Positions 1 to 10,004 of a DNA stretch of 64,000 bases are shown piece by piece. The translations under genes and the position numbers were made by a program. The notes below the pieces were generated by a model, which was not told where the DNA came from, did not search any database, and was given only the letters and a program-made list of their open reading frames with translations. Position 1 is the first letter of the stretch. The number at the start of each line of letters is the position of its first letter. Source of the DNA: Borrelia sp. HM (GTDB lineage: Bacteria; Spirochaetota; Spirochaetia; Borreliales; Borreliaceae); the NCBI RefSeq assembly GCF_019669085.1, contig NZ_AP024401.1:744001-808000 (forward strand). Direction: 5' to 3'.

Positions 1-447
1 TTCTCCTATACATTTGATTTTCTTTTTATTGAGATCTCTTTTGCCATTATAGTAGTCTATTAGTTTGCAGGTAAGTATATTCATTGCAATTGAGTTTATT
101 GTAAAATCTCTTCTTTTTAGATCTTCAATTAAGCTTTTTGTAAATTTTATTTTTTTAGGTGATCTTTTATTTTCATAGTCTATGTCTATTCTATAAGTTG
201 TAATTTCAAAAATTTTTTTGTTAAAAATTATACTTATTGTACCGTGTTTTATTCCTGTTTGCATGTTGTTTGGAAAAAGTCGCATTATTTCTTTTGGAGT
301 TGCATTTGTTGTAAAGTCAAAATCATAAGGTATCTTTTTAAGAATCAAGTCTCTTAGAGCACCTCCTACTAAGAAAAATTCATAGTTGTGATTATTAAAT
401 ATTTTACTAATCTTTAATATATCTTTAGCATTAGTGCCTAGGTTCAT
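1..447 (-). CDS. cca: CCA-adding enzyme / poly(A) polymerase family nucleotidyltransferase, N-terminal part (runs off window)
   Basis: The first 149 codons are present, starting at the ATG whose complement is at 445-447; the rest lies beyond base 1. The start of the protein carries the class II nucleotidyltransferase signature: a GGALRD helix-turn followed by PYDFDFTT, where the two Asp residues bind the catalytic metal, and then RRDFTINS, the RRD motif of tRNA nucleotidyltransferases. The enzyme adds CCA to tRNA 3' ends. None of the five tRNA genes in this window encodes CCA, so this activity should be essential here. In Borrelia the gene is often named pcnB. It is transcribed divergently from the gene at 580. 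A poly(A) polymerase role cannot be excluded from this fragment. Confidence 0.88.
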   Translation of the reverse strand, partial: MNLGTNAKDILKISKIFNNHNYEFFLVGGALRDLILKKIPYDFDFTTNATPKEIMRLFPNNMQTGIKHGTISIIFNKKIFEITTYRIDIDYENKRSPKKIKFTKSLIEDLKRRDFTINSIAMNILTCKLIDYYNGKRDLNKKKIKCIGE

Positions 448-579
448 ATAGAATTATATTATAGTTAAAATATTATTTTTTATAAGATCGTAAAAAAAAT
501 TTTAGTTTATTATTAAAATGTCATAAAATAATACTTATCTGGTTTATATTTAATGTTTATAAATTATAAATGGGGTTTT

Positions 580-2355
580 ATGAATAAGATTAATGTTAAT
601 ATATATGATTCTATTGACAAACTTTCAAAAGATTTGAAGGTTAAATTATTAAGGGAAATTAAAAAGAGTTTAAGCTTAAATTCTTCAGTATTATCTACAA
701 ATAATTCTACTAATTATTTAGATGCATATTCTTCCGTTCAGATTGATGATTTTTTATCTAAAAAATTTATGGAAGAATCGTTTTTTCTAAAGATATGGAT
801 CTATATTTTAAATCTCTTTCAAAGAAGTAAGTCTAAAGAGGATATTTATAAAATTCATATTTTAAAAAAATTAGAAACCCATGTTAATAATATTTATAAA
901 AATCCTGTTATAGATTTTAAGAAAGGATATTTACGTGTAGGTTTTATAGAAATGTTTTTTGAATTTTATTGCCATTTAATGGAGCTTAAAGAATATTTCA
1001 AGATGTTAGAGGATAATAATGTTATTGAACAAGCAATGTTTGAAGTTATTCAGAGTAAGATTCCAAATTTCAAGTGTAAAATAAAAGATTTTTTAGACCC
1101 TGAGATATATGAGCAATTCTTAAAAAAAGAGAAAAGTCAAGAAAACTTGGAAGAAATCATTAAAATAAATATTAGTTCTTATGTGGATTCAATTCCTTCA
1201 CAACTTTATAAAGTTGTAGAAGACATGTTTGAATTTTTTTATATTCTAAATAGTATTGTATTTTTTCCTTACAAATCTTTTTTTTCTTTTTTTAATGTGG
1301 ATCTTTTAGATGATTTAAAGAATTTTGATGATATTGTTAATTTTGATAGGACAGTCAGTACCAGTTTTGCAAGTATTGATAAGTATTTTAAGTGTTTTTT
1401 TGAGCTTTTATATACATTAAGAGAGATTGAGGTAAATGAAGAAATTTTAAAAATTATTATTAAAAATTATTTTTTAATAATAAAGTCAAATGAGGATTCT
1501 ATTTTGAGTGAAGAAAAGCTTTTAAAAATTGATGCTATGTTTAAAAGCATTTTGGGCATTATTTTAAAGATTATTAATTTAGCAAAAACTTTGCCTTATT
1601 TAGATGTTTTTAAAATTTATTATGAAAATCCAGTTTTGACACCTAAGAAGTATGTTCCTTATTTTGATGTAAAAAGCTTTTATGAGAATATTTTATTGTT
1701 AAATGTTAGTAGTCAGCTTGTTAAAGAGCATGATAATGCCTTAGAAATGCTTATGAATCAAGAAATGAAAAGCCTAATTAAAAATTATAGTGTTATTTTT
1801 AATTTACATAGCGTAATTTTTAAAGGGATAGAACTTGAATATTCAAGTTTTAAAAAACTTTACTTTATTAATGAATTTTTTAAAGATATTTATGATGTCA
1901 AAATGATAGAAATATTGAAAACAATAAATAATGTAGTACTTGTAAATAATTCTGATTTAAGGAACGTATATGTTAAGCTTGAGAGAAATATCAGTGCTCT
2001 TAAGAAAGAAGTTTATGATTTTTATATTGAGGTTAATTATAAAAATGAGGAATATGAAAAATGTATCAAGTTGGATAATGGTGGTGATTATTACAGGGAA
2101 AAAATTTTGGCATGGTGTTTAAAGCAGACAAATGTTATTAAAAAATTAGTTTTTAATTTTACAAAATATTTTCTTGATCTTAAAGAAAAATATATTGCCC
2201 TTTTAGAAAATAATAACACTTTTATACAAAGTGCTCTTAATATTTCTCATAAATTATCTCCAGAGAGTAGTTCAAGGATTAGTTTGGGTTATGTTATTAG
2301 TAGTAACATATTGTTTGTAATTAAGCGTGCTCTTTTTATACTTGAAAATTTATAG
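580..2355 (+). CDS. Conserved Borrelia protein of unknown function, about 590 aa
   Basis: I do not recognise a known domain. The protein is rich in Lys, Ile, Phe and Asn, appears mostly alpha-helical, and has no clear signal peptide or membrane segment. By position it corresponds to the uncharacterised Borrelia protein next to the CCA-adding enzyme. I chose the ATG at 580 because GGGG lies just upstream; an in-frame ATG at 553 lacks any ribosome-binding site and would add nine residues. Its stop is six bases before the start of the next small membrane gene, so the two are probably cotranscribed. Confidence 0.75.
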   Translation: MNKINVNIYDSIDKLSKDLKVKLLREIKKSLSLNSSVLSTNNSTNYLDAYSSVQIDDFLSKKFMEESFFLKIWIYILNLFQRSKSKEDIYKIHILKKLETHVNNIYKNPVIDFKKGYLRVGFIEMFFEFYCHLMELKEYFKMLEDNNVIEQAMFEVIQSKIPNFKCKIKDFLDPEIYEQFLKKEKSQENLEEIIKINISSYVDSIPSQLYKVVEDMFEFFYILNSIVFFPYKSFFSFFNVDLLDDLKNFDDIVNFDRTVSTSFASIDKYFKCFFELLYTLREIEVNEEILKIIIKNYFLIIKSNEDSILSEEKLLKIDAMFKSILGIILKIINLAKTLPYLDVFKIYYENPVLTPKKYVPYFDVKSFYENILLLNVSSQLVKEHDNALEMLMNQEMKSLIKNYSVIFNLHSVIFKGIELEYSSFKKLYFINEFFKDIYDVKMIEILKTINNVVLVNNSDLRNVYVKLERNISALKKEVYDFYIEVNYKNEEYEKCIKLDNGGDYYREKILAWCLKQTNVIKKLVFNFTKYFLDLKEKYIALLENNNTFIQSALNISHKLSPESSSRISLGYVISSNILFVIKRALFILENL

Positions 2356-2361
2356 ATTATT

Positions 2362-2679
2362 ATGAAAGGTTTTAAGATAAATGATTTAAGGTTATTTTCA
2401 ATTTTTATTAGAATTTTAGTGTTAATTTTTTTTCTTAATTCTTTACTTAGTTTATTTTTATTTTTGGCTGGTGCTTATAATGTTTTTATGTATTCTTTTC
2501 AAAAATTTTCACTTGAATGTGCAATTCTATTAAGTGCTTTTGCTTTTGGACTTGAATCTACTAGATTAATATTTTTTTATATATTTTTAAGAAAGAAGAT
2601 CAAAAATTATATAATTTTAATTTTTAGCTTTATTATTTGTTTTTTATCTTTTTTTATAAAAATTTTTCTTTCTTTTTGA
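2362..2679 (+). CDS. Small integral membrane protein, unknown function
   Basis: This 105-residue protein is almost entirely hydrophobic. I count three likely membrane helices, at roughly residues 11-38, 45-75 and 82-103, with short basic loops (RKK near 76-79). No family is recognised. It starts six bases after the stop of the preceding unknown gene, suggesting an operon of two and perhaps a membrane partner for that soluble protein. The next features are tRNA genes, so this is probably the end of the transcript. Confidence 0.65.
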   Translation: MKGFKINDLRLFSIFIRILVLIFFLNSLLSLFLFLAGAYNVFMYSFQKFSLECAILLSAFAFGLESTRLIFFYIFLRKKIKNYIILIFSFIICFLSFFIKIFLSF

Positions 2680-2709
2680 ATATAATTTTATTTATTTTTA
2701 TATTTTCTA

Positions 2710-2738
2710 TTGACTAATATATGGTATTTTTATAAACT
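2710..2738 (+). promoter_or_regulatory. Candidate sigma-70 promoter for tRNA-Thr/tRNA-Tyr
   Basis: TTGACT at 2710-2715 is a near-consensus -35 box. A -10 box is ambiguous: TAAACT at 2733-2738 gives a 17-base spacer, or TATAAA at 2731-2736 gives 15. Either would start transcription about 15-20 bases before tRNA-Thr. Confidence 0.5.
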
Positions 2739-2760
2739 AACCATTGTCTTTGTTATGTGT

Positions 2761-2835
2761 GCCGACTTAGCTCAGTTGGTCTAGAGCGGCGGTCTTGTAA
2801 ACCGCAGGTCGTCGGTTCAAATCCGACAGTCGGCT
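2761..2835 (+). tRNA. tRNA-Thr (anticodon TGT)
   Basis: A complete cloverleaf is visible. The acceptor stem GCCGACT pairs with AGTCGGC, the anticodon loop CTTGTAA holds TGT, and the T arm is GTCGG-TTCAAAT-CCGAC. The discriminator base is T2835. It is followed by TTTT rather than CCA, so the 3' CCA must be added after transcription. It is five bases upstream of tRNA-Tyr and probably cotranscribed with it. Confidence 0.96.
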
Positions 2836-2840
2836 TTTTA

Positions 2841-2922
2841 GGGGCGGTACCGAAGTGGTTAACCGGGGCAGACTGTAAATCTGTTGGCATTGCCTACGTG
2901 GGTTCGAATCCCACCCTCCCCA
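2841..2922 (+). tRNA. tRNA-Tyr (anticodon GTA), class II with long variable arm
   Basis: The anticodon stem-loop GCAGA-CTGTAAA-TCTGT gives anticodon GTA. The variable arm is long, as expected for bacterial tRNA-Tyr, and the T arm is GTGGG-TTCGAAT-CCCAC. The acceptor stem GGGGCGG/CCTCCCC pairs except at position 5:68, where C2845 faces T2917. The discriminator is A2922 and CCA is not encoded. Confidence 0.95.
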
Positions 2923-3128
2923 ATTTAAGGTGTAATTTTTATAGATATTATACTAGATTTTTTTTTGGACTTGTTGAGTGTTTATAAGTATTGTAAAATT
3001 CATTATGACCAAGTCTTAATTTAATATTTGTAGATTGTGTTTTTAGGGATAATGTGTTTTTTCATTTTTATTTGGTTAAAGGCATAAAAGTTTAATTTGC
3101 TTTTTGTTAAAAGAGATTTTAAAGTCTT

Positions 3129-4163
3129 ATGGCACTAAAAAAAATTTTCATTTCCCTTTTTATTGTATTTATTACTTTTTCTGTTTTATTGTTTTACCTA
3201 TGTTTTTTAAACTCTTCTTCTTTGCAAGCTGAATTAATATATGAATTTGAAGTTCAAAAAGGGTGGGGAGTAAAAAGAATTGCTTGGGAGCTTAAACAGA
3301 AAGGATTAATTAGATCTGATAAATTATTGGTAGCTATTTCTTATTTTTTTGGTAGTGATAAAAATTTTAAGGAAGGTAGGTATTTAATTAATGGTAATTG
3401 TTCAACTTTTGATGTATATAAAGAGTTATTAAAAGGTAGGCCTATATTTGCTATTAATATTACCATACCTGAAGGATATACTGGTAGAAGAATAGCGTTG
3501 AAGTTAAATGAGTCAGGTATTATTAATGATGATCAAAGTTTCATGGATTTAATAAACGATACTGAATTTATTAATAATCTTGGACTTAGTTATGATTCTC
3601 TTGAAGGTTTTTTGTTTCCAGATACTTATAAATTTTATAAGGATATGGAAATAAAGAAAATAATTCAAATTTTTGTTTCGAATTTTTTTAGCAAACTTAG
3701 TTCTATTGGCATAGATCATAAGTCTTATTCTAATGAAGAGTTTTATAATAAAGTAATTATTGCATCTATTGTAGAGCGTGAATATAGGGTTATCAGTGAA
3801 GCACCAATAATTGCGTCTGTTTTTTATAATAGGATAAATTCTAATATGGCATTACAATCTTGTGCTACAATTGAATATATTATTACTGAGAAATTAAAAA
3901 AACCTCACCCTGAAAGAATTTATTTTTCAGATTTAGAGATTAAGTCTAGATATAATACCTATATTAATAAAGGTTATCCCCCAGGTCCAATTTCAAATGC
4001 CGGAATTATATCTTTAAAAGCAGCCTTTTTTCCAGAGAATACAAATTATTTATTTTTTGTTATCAAAGATCCTAATGTTGGAACTCATAATTTTTCATCA
4101 GCTTATAGTGACCATATTGTAGCTGTAGATACTTATATTCGTAATTTTGTTGCTAAGGAATAA
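3129..4163 (+). CDS. mltG: Endolytic murein transglycosylase MltG (YceG family)
   Basis: MltG cleaves nascent glycan strands at the inner membrane and so sets their length. The 344-residue protein starts with one membrane anchor (residues 6-27), followed by a LysM-like region and the YceG catalytic domain. Visible family motifs are IPEGYTGRRIA, FPDTYKFYKD, ASIVERE (the Glu matches the catalytic Glu of MltG), ASVFYNRI and the C-terminal YPPGPISNAG. Length agrees with the family. It stops seven bases before dnaG and fits with the many wall-synthesis genes in this window. The 205 bases between tRNA-Tyr and this gene show no other feature. Confidence 0.92.
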   Translation: MALKKIFISLFIVFITFSVLLFYLCFLNSSSLQAELIYEFEVQKGWGVKRIAWELKQKGLIRSDKLLVAISYFFGSDKNFKEGRYLINGNCSTFDVYKELLKGRPIFAINITIPEGYTGRRIALKLNESGIINDDQSFMDLINDTEFINNLGLSYDSLEGFLFPDTYKFYKDMEIKKIIQIFVSNFFSKLSSIGIDHKSYSNEEFYNKVIIASIVEREYRVISEAPIIASVFYNRINSNMALQSCATIEYIITEKLKKPHPERIYFSDLEIKSRYNTYINKGYPPGPISNAGIISLKAAFFPENTNYLFFVIKDPNVGTHNFSSAYSDHIVAVDTYIRNFVAKE

Positions 4164-4170
4164 AAGGAAT

Positions 4171-5946
4171 ATGGAATATTCTAATTTTATAGATTTGATT
4201 AAAAAAAGAGTTGACATTGTAGAATTAATAGGCGAGCGTGTTAGCTTGGTTAGGGCCGGTGTATCTTATAAGGGGCTTTGTCCTTTTCATGCTGAAAAAA
4301 CACCTTCTTTTTCTATAACTCCTTCTCAAGGACTTTTTTATTGTTTTGGATGTAAAAAAGGAGGGAATGTCATAAATTTTTTAATGGATATTGAAAAGAT
4401 TGATTATAATTCTGCTGTTAAAGCTTTGTGTAGTAGGATAGGGATTGTATATGATGATATTAAGAAAACTATAAAAATTAAGGGTGAAGATCCTAATAAG
4501 TCAATAATTTCAACAATATATGATTTAAACTCTAAATTGATTAATACCTTTTTATTTTTTTTTAATAATAATCAGGGAGTTTTAAATTATATTCTCAATG
4601 TAAGAGGGATATCAAGAGAGGTTATCAATTTATTTAGCATTGGTTATTTACAAAGAGACGTTTCAAATAAGTTTAATTTTTATGATTTTTTGAGCTCAAG
4701 AGGATATTCTGATGAAATATTAAGTAAGAGTGGTTTATTTTCAAGAAAAAAACAAAAATTTTCGATTTTATCTGGAAGATTAATTTTTCCAATCAGAGAT
4801 TTTAAAGGAAACGTAGTAGGATTTGGAGGTAGGAATATATGTGAAAATCATGGGCCTAAATATATTAATTTAAGTGAAACAGAGGTTTTTAAAAAGAGAG
4901 AATTGCTTTATGGATTTTATGAAGGTTTTTCTGTAATTAAGGAAAGTAGATCTGTAATATTGACAGAAGGTTATATAGATGTTCTTGCTTTTTTTACAGC
5001 TGGTGTGAAAATTGCTGTTTCTACACTTGGTACAGCTTTTTCAAGGGAGCATCTTGCTTTAATTAGAAGATATACAGATAGGATAATAATATGTTTTGAC
5101 GATGATGCTGCTGGACTTTTAGCTACTTTTAAAGCCTATCAGCTTTGTTTACCCTTTGATGTTGATGTAAGTGTAATTGGAATGGATTATGGATTTGATC
5201 CTGCAGATGTTTTAAAGAAAAAAGGTGTACCTGCTTTAAAAAATATGATTGATCATACTTGTGAGGCTTTTGAATATCTTTTAGAAAAATATTCCAGTAA
5301 ATATGATTTAAGTAAAACATCAGATTTAAATAGTATGATTGGTTTGTTTATCAATTTGATAAGTTTATCAAGTACTAATACGCAAAGGGAGCTTCTTTTA
5401 TCAAAGCTTGAGAGTAGAGTAGGTGTTAAATTAGAAACTTTAAGAGAAGATTACTATAATATTAGAGAAAAGAGTGCGATTGAAGTTTATAAAAGAAATG
5501 CATATTCCCATGAGATAAACACCTATGAGAGATATTTAGTAGTGGCCTTATTGAAAGACTTTAATTATTTTACTATAATAAGGCGTAATATTATTGACAG
5601 CGACTTATATGATGTTGATGTAAAAAAAATTTTTGTGTGTTTTGAAATCCTATTTGAGAATAGTGAGAATGTTTCATTAACTTGTTTAAAAGATTTATTA
5701 AAAAATAAGTATGGTTTTTGTAATGAAGTTTTTTTAGAAAATATGCTAAGAGTAGAGTTTGATGTGGATTATGAGATGGTTAAGCAAATTTTATTTGCAA
5801 TTAAAAAAAGAAAGGTAGAGAAACGAATTTCTTTTTTTAAGGAAATGAATAAGGATGATTTTTTAATAGATGCTAAGACACAAATTAGAGAATTAATGTT
5901 TTTAAATATGCAGAGAGAGTGCTTGAGGATATATTTGAATGAATAG
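4171..5946 (+). CDS. dnaG: DNA primase DnaG
   Basis: DnaG makes RNA primers at the replication fork. I chose the ATG at 4171, which has AAAGGA just upstream and gives the typical N-terminus; the frame is open 24 bases further up. The CHC2 zinc finger has ligands C37, H40, C58 and C61. The Toprim domain follows, with E266 in TEGYIDV and the acidic triplet D310-D312 in CFDDDAAG. The C-terminal helicase-binding domain is weakly conserved. Its last eight bases overlap rpoD, so translation of the primase and the sigma factor is probably coupled. This is the macromolecular-synthesis operon without rpsU in front. Confidence 0.96.
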   Translation: MEYSNFIDLIKKRVDIVELIGERVSLVRAGVSYKGLCPFHAEKTPSFSITPSQGLFYCFGCKKGGNVINFLMDIEKIDYNSAVKALCSRIGIVYDDIKKTIKIKGEDPNKSIISTIYDLNSKLINTFLFFFNNNQGVLNYILNVRGISREVINLFSIGYLQRDVSNKFNFYDFLSSRGYSDEILSKSGLFSRKKQKFSILSGRLIFPIRDFKGNVVGFGGRNICENHGPKYINLSETEVFKKRELLYGFYEGFSVIKESRSVILTEGYIDVLAFFTAGVKIAVSTLGTAFSREHLALIRRYTDRIIICFDDDAAGLLATFKAYQLCLPFDVDVSVIGMDYGFDPADVLKKKGVPALKNMIDHTCEAFEYLLEKYSSKYDLSKTSDLNSMIGLFINLISLSSTNTQRELLLSKLESRVGVKLETLREDYYNIREKSAIEVYKRNAYSHEINTYERYLVVALLKDFNYFTIIRRNIIDSDLYDVDVKKIFVCFEILFENSENVSLTCLKDLLKNKYGFCNEVFLENMLRVEFDVDYEMVKQILFAIKKRKVEKRISFFKEMNKDDFLIDAKTQIRELMFLNMQRECLRIYLNE

Positions 5947-7846
5947 TATAAAGAATAAAGACTTGCAAACTTTTAAGAAAAAAAATTCGAAAGTAATAAA
6001 AGCCATTTTAAATTATTTGGGTGATAAGAAAGCCATTGCATTTGGAGATTTATCGACTTTTCTATCAGGAGATATTTTGGAGCCTGAAAATATTGATTAT
6101 CTTTATGAATTTCTTGAAGATGAGGGAATAAGCTTGATTAACGAGAAAATGGATTCAGACATTTGTGATATTGATGAGTTAGATGAAGCAGATAAAATTG
6201 ATACTCAATGTATGATGTTAGATGATGCTGTTCAAAATGATGATGATGAAATAGATGATGAAATAGATGATAAATTAGATGTATTTGAAGATGAATCTAT
6301 AGAAAGGGAAGATTTTAATTCAGGATATATTAAGAGTGGTTTGTTAAAAGATAATAATTCTGAGGATCCCATAAGACTTTATTTAAAGGAAATAGGAAAA
6401 GAATTTTTATTAACTGGAAATCAAGAGGTTGAGCTTGCAAAGCAGATGGATTCTGGCGAGAGTATAATTGAGAATATCCTTAGAAGTGAAGGACTTGTTA
6501 TCGAGAACTATTATAATTTAGTTAATGCTATTTATTCAAGAATAAGTAAAGAAGAGTTCTTTAAAAAAGAAAAGGAAAGAGAAAAAGATAATAATTTTGA
6601 CTATTATAACAAAAAAAAAAGGATCTCTTCCTTTTATAAGGTTTCGTTAAAACCATTTCAAGATCGTTTGATAAAGTATATAGAAAAGAAACATAGATTG
6701 TATGAACTTGGAGAGGATATTTTTGAAGAAAGTATTGCAAATGAGAGACTTGAGATTAAAGCAATGCTTAAGTCTGTGCCTTTGTATCAAGAGGAGTTGA
6801 GACTTTTTTCAGATGATTACATTGATTCTGCTAGTAAGATAAAAGATTTAAAGAGACAACAAAAGTCTATATTAGATAGATTGAAGATAGATAAAGTAAG
6901 GAATCTTAGGATTCTTGGTAGAGATTTGGCTATTCCTGAAAAACGGGAAAGGATAGAAAAGTCTTTAAATATTCGAGAAGATCTAATTAAAGAGCAAATT
7001 ACAGAAGCTCAACTTGCTCAAAAAGAGCTTGAGAGAATTGAAATGTATTATGAGTATCCAATGGATAAAATAATAAGTATGTCAGAAGAGATCCTAAAGG
7101 GTAAGCAGATGATGCAACATGCAAAAGATCAGTTAATTAAGGCTAATTTAAGACTTGTGGTAAGTATTGCCAAAAAGTATGCTAATAGGGGTCTGCATTT
7201 TTTTGATCTTGTTCAAGAGGGCAATATTGGTCTAATTAAAGCAGTTGAAAAGTTTGAATATAAGAGAGGATTTAAGTTTTCTACTTATGCGACGTGGTGG
7301 ATTCGTCAGGCAATAACTAGATCAATATCAGATCAGGCTCGTACTATTCGTGTGCCTGTGCATATGATTGAGCAGATTAATAGATTGAATAGAGAAACAA
7401 GATATTTAGTTCAAGTCTTAGGTAAGGATCCAACAGATGAAGAATTATCAGCTAGATTAGGATGGGATCTTAAAAAGGTAAAAACTGTAAAGAATGTTTC
7501 AAGAGAACCCGTATCGCTTGAAACACCAATTGGAGAAGAAGAAGATTCTGTTTTAAGTGATTTTATTGAAGACAAAGCTATAAGAAATCCAGCAAAACAC
7601 ACATCTTTTGTAGTTTTGCAAGATCAAATAAGAGCAGTTCTTGGAACTCTTCCAGAAAGAGAACAGGAAGTTGTTAAGATGAGATTTGGTCTTGAAGATG
7701 GGTATTCTTTAACTCTTGAAGAAGTTGGATTGCATTTTAACGTTACAAGAGAGAGAATTAGACAGATTGAATCTAAGGCATTAAGGCGACTTAAAAATCC
7801 TAAAAAAACTCAAAAACTTAAAGATTATTTGGAAGATTTAAATTGA
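5939..7846 (+). CDS. rpoD: RNA polymerase housekeeping sigma factor RpoD (sigma-70)
   Basis: This 635-residue protein has the full sigma-70 architecture. A weak region 1.1 is followed by a very acidic stretch near residues 95-125. Region 1.2 includes [11 protein letters not shown]. The long non-conserved insert precedes regions 2.1-2.4, which include [16 protein letters not shown] and the -10-reading helix [12 protein letters not shown]. Region 3 follows, then region 4 with [14 protein letters not shown] and the -35-reading helix [10 protein letters not shown]. It should read the TTGACA/TATAAT-type promoters seen elsewhere in the window. It overlaps dnaG by eight bases. Confidence 0.97.
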   Translation: MNSIKNKDLQTFKKKNSKVIKAILNYLGDKKAIAFGDLSTFLSGDILEPENIDYLYEFLEDEGISLINEKMDSDICDIDELDEADKIDTQCMMLDDAVQNDDDEIDDEIDDKLDVFEDESIEREDFNSGYIKSGLLKDNNSEDPIRLYLKEIGKEFLLTGNQEVELAKQMDSGESIIENILRSEGLVIENYYNLVNAIYSRISKEEFFKKEKEREKDNNFDYYNKKKRISSFYKVSLKPFQDRLIKYIEKKHRLYELGEDIFEESIANERLEIKAMLKSVPLYQEELRLFSDDYIDSASKIKDLKRQQKSILDRLKIDKVRNLRILGRDLAIPEKRERIEKSLNIREDLIKEQITEAQLAQKELERIEMYYEYPMDKIISMSEEILKGKQMMQHAKDQLIKANLRLVVSIAKKYANRGLHFFDLVQEGNIGLIKAVEKFEYKRGFKFSTYATWWIRQAITRSISDQARTIRVPVHMIEQINRLNRETRYLVQVLGKDPTDEELSARLGWDLKKVKTVKNVSREPVSLETPIGEEEDSVLSDFIEDKAIRNPAKHTSFVVLQDQIRAVLGTLPEREQEVVKMRFGLEDGYSLTLEEVGLHFNVTRERIRQIESKALRRLKNPKKTQKLKDYLEDLN

Positions 7847-7858
7847 ATAGGAGGATTC

Positions 7859-8614
7859 ATGGAAACTAATATTGATATACTGAAAAACCTTGAAGGTATA
7901 TATAAAGCTAGGTTTGAGCTTGAGGAAAGACAAAAAACTATTCCTAGATATTTGCAAGCTAAAAAAGCTCAAATAGATGAACTAATTGGATGGCTTGATG
8001 ACTTACAGCTTAAATTTAAAGACTATCAAAAAGATGATGTCTCTTTGAAATTGGATATTCAAGATATTAATGTGAGAAAGAGTAAGGCAGAGGAAAAAAT
8101 TGATAGCATTAAAACTCAAAGGGAGTATGAGGCTCTTGAAAAAGAATTACAGACTATAATTGATGATGAGGTTGCTGTTAGGAAGAAAATGACACATATT
8201 ACTGGCCTTAAGGCAAAAGTAGACAAGGAAATAATAGAGGTTAAGAGTAAGCTTGAATTTGAGCAAAATATTTATGCTACCGAGAGTGCTAGTCTTGAAA
8301 ATGAGCTTTTAGAAATTATAAAAAAACTTGATTCTATAAAATTAGAAGAGGAGAAATATGCCTCTAGAATGGATGAGGACTTTTTATTTAAATTTCAAAG
8401 AATTATTAGAAATAAGTCTAATGGAGTTGTACCTTTAATTGACAGTGTTTGTAAAGGTTGTCATATGATACTTCCTGTTGAGTTTGCAAATAAGGTAAGG
8501 CGTGAACCTGATGATATCAAGTTTTGTCCTTATTGTAGTAGAATACTTTATTATCAGGCTAAATTTGAAATTGGTTTAGAAATGGTTCCTGGTGGTTTAG
8601 CAGATTTGCTATAA
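7859..8614 (+). CDS. Coiled-coil protein with C-terminal C4 zinc ribbon (CT398/CdsZ-like)
   Basis: Most of the 251 residues are heptad-rich coiled coil (about residues 10-165). The C-terminus has a zinc ribbon, CKGCH then CPYCSR about 28 residues later, giving four Cys ligands. The layout matches the family of bacterial zinc-ribbon coiled-coil proteins typified by chlamydial CT398 (CdsZ), reported to bind sigma-54 and secretion ATPases; the function in Borrelia is unknown. The start is well supported by AGGAGG six bases upstream of the ATG. It sits directly between rpoD and the RNase P RNA gene. Confidence 0.82.
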   Translation: METNIDILKNLEGIYKARFELEERQKTIPRYLQAKKAQIDELIGWLDDLQLKFKDYQKDDVSLKLDIQDINVRKSKAEEKIDSIKTQREYEALEKELQTIIDDEVAVRKKMTHITGLKAKVDKEIIEVKSKLEFEQNIYATESASLENELLEIIKKLDSIKLEEEKYASRMDEDFLFKFQRIIRNKSNGVVPLIDSVCKGCHMILPVEFANKVRREPDDIKFCPYCSRILYYQAKFEIGLEMVPGGLADLL

Positions 8615-8615
8615 T
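8610..8615 (+). promoter_or_regulatory. Candidate -10 box for rnpB
   Basis: TATAAT lies 25-30 bases before the RNase P RNA and overlaps the stop codon of the zinc-ribbon gene. The -35 region (around TTCCTG at 8586) is poor. Transcription would begin about 20 bases before the mature RNA. Confidence 0.4.
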
Positions 8616-8639
8616 AAATTTTTTAATTTTGTATTTTGT

Positions 8640-8998
8640 TTAAGTTGATGTCCAGTCATCACTTAATGTGCATTTAGGCATTTTAAGAGGAAAGTCCGAG
8701 CTCCAATAAGAGCATAATGCTAGGTAATGCCTAGGAGTTTTAAACTTAAGACAGTGTCACAGAAAATTACCGCCTTAAGACCATCTTAAGGTAAGGGTGA
8801 AAAGGTGAGGTAAGAGCTCACCGCTTATTTAGTGATAAATAGGGTCCAGACAAACCTCATTAGGAGCAAAATCAAGTATGCAGGTTTCCTTAGCTCTTGA
8901 GGGTGTGCTTGCGGGTAGATTGCATGATTTTTTCAGTGATGGAAAAACAAGATAGATGATGACTTAGTACAGAACTCGGCTTATGGATATCAACTTAA
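8640..8998 (+). ncRNA. rnpB: RNase P RNA (bacterial type A)
   Basis: The catalytic RNA of RNase P matures tRNA 5' ends. The conserved CRI-type core is easy to read: GAGGAAAGTCCGAGCTCC near 8688, ACAGTGTCACAGAAAATTACCGCC near 8752, then the distal GGGTGAAAAGGTGAGGTAAGAGCTCACCGC, and the closing ACAGAACTCGGCTTATGG near 8970. The two ends pair as P1: AAGTTGATGTCC at about 8642-8653 with GGATATCAACTT at about 8984-8995. The exact ends are set by this P1 pairing and may shift by a few bases. It fills the non-coding stretch between the zinc-ribbon gene and the TPR gene. Confidence 0.96.
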
Positions 8999-9023
8999 AT
9001 TTTATATTTCATAGAGGACCTTT

Positions 9024-10004
9024 ATGGGGAGCAATTACTTAAAATATGTTTTTTATTTACTTATCAGCTTATTACTTTTGTTCTTTATTTTTTACATCTT
9101 GTCTTATTTTAAGGCTTTTTCCAATTCATATTTAAAGGCAGGACCTACTGAGGTAAATTTACTTGCTCTTTGGGATAATAAGGAATATAAAGAAATAATA
9201 GATTATGCTGAAAATGGGCTTAAGGCAAACAGGTTTGATTTTAATTTAAATTTGCTTCTTGGATTTTCATATTTTTATTATTCTTTGATGTTAAATGATA
9301 GTTATTTGAAAAACCAATTTTTAGACAATGCAATAGAAAGATTGAGATTTTTAATAGCTATTAATGATGATGCTTCTATGGGTTTGATTTATTATGTTTT
9401 GGGTAAAGCCTATTCTCATAAGGGTGAATATTATAGTGATCTTTCCGTTAAATATTTAAATAAGGCACTATATTCAAGTGGTTTTTCTTTTATGAGTATG
9501 AAAAATGATATTTTTGAGTACTTGGGATATTCATATCAGCTTTTAAGGGACTATAATGCTAGCTTGAAATTTTTTGAAAAAGCTTATAAAGAGAATAAGT
9601 CTGATCTTGTGCTTTGGAGTTTGGCTTATGTGAATTATAAGGCTGGAAATATTGATGATAGCATTGAATATATAAACAAATTTTTGCAAGAAGAAAATGG
9701 CATATCAGCAAATGAGAGAAGTGATGGTAATTTAATTCAAAAAGTATATTTATTATATGGGGATATATATTTGGCCAAAAATGATTATGATGAGGCTTTT
9801 AATTGCTATGATAAAGTCTTGAAAATTAATAGTTTAAATCCTAATGTTTATGTTAAAATAGGAGACATATATAGGAAAAAAGATAAAGATTATCCTAAAG
9901 CTAGGAAATATTGGAGAGAAGCACTAAGCATTGATCCTTATTTGGAAGAAGCCAGAGAGAGGCTAAAAATTAGTTTAGAGGATTTTAGGGAGAACTTGAA
10001 TTGA
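9024..10004 (+). CDS. Membrane-anchored TPR protein
   Basis: The protein has a single N-terminal membrane helix (about residues 8-31) and then a chain of helical TPR-type repeats, clearest at the C-terminus: [20 protein letters not shown] and [22 protein letters not shown] arrays are protein-binding scaffolds; the partner is unknown. AGAGGA precedes the ATG. Its stop codon overlaps the TTG start of mreB by four bases, placing it as first gene of the mreBCD-mrdA-rodA operon. A role in assembling the elongation machinery is a reasonable inference from this position, not shown by sequence. Confidence 0.8.
   Translation: MGSNYLKYVFYLLISLLLLFFIFYILSYFKAFSNSYLKAGPTEVNLLALWDNKEYKEIIDYAENGLKANRFDFNLNLLLGFSYFYYSLMLNDSYLKNQFLDNAIERLRFLIAINDDASMGLIYYVLGKAYSHKGEYYSDLSVKYLNKALYSSGFSFMSMKNDIFEYLGYSYQLLRDYNASLKFFEKAYKENKSDLVLWSLAYVNYKAGNIDDSIEYINKFLQEENGISANERSDGNLIQKVYLLYGDIYLAKNDYDEAFNCYDKVLKINSLNPNVYVKIGDIYRKKDKDYPKARKYWREALSIDPYLEEARERLKISLEDFRENLN

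Noticed and set aside
2757-2987. Open frame of 76 codons on the plus strand
   Set aside because: It runs straight through the tRNA-Thr and tRNA-Tyr genes; the frame is a by-product of tRNA sequence.
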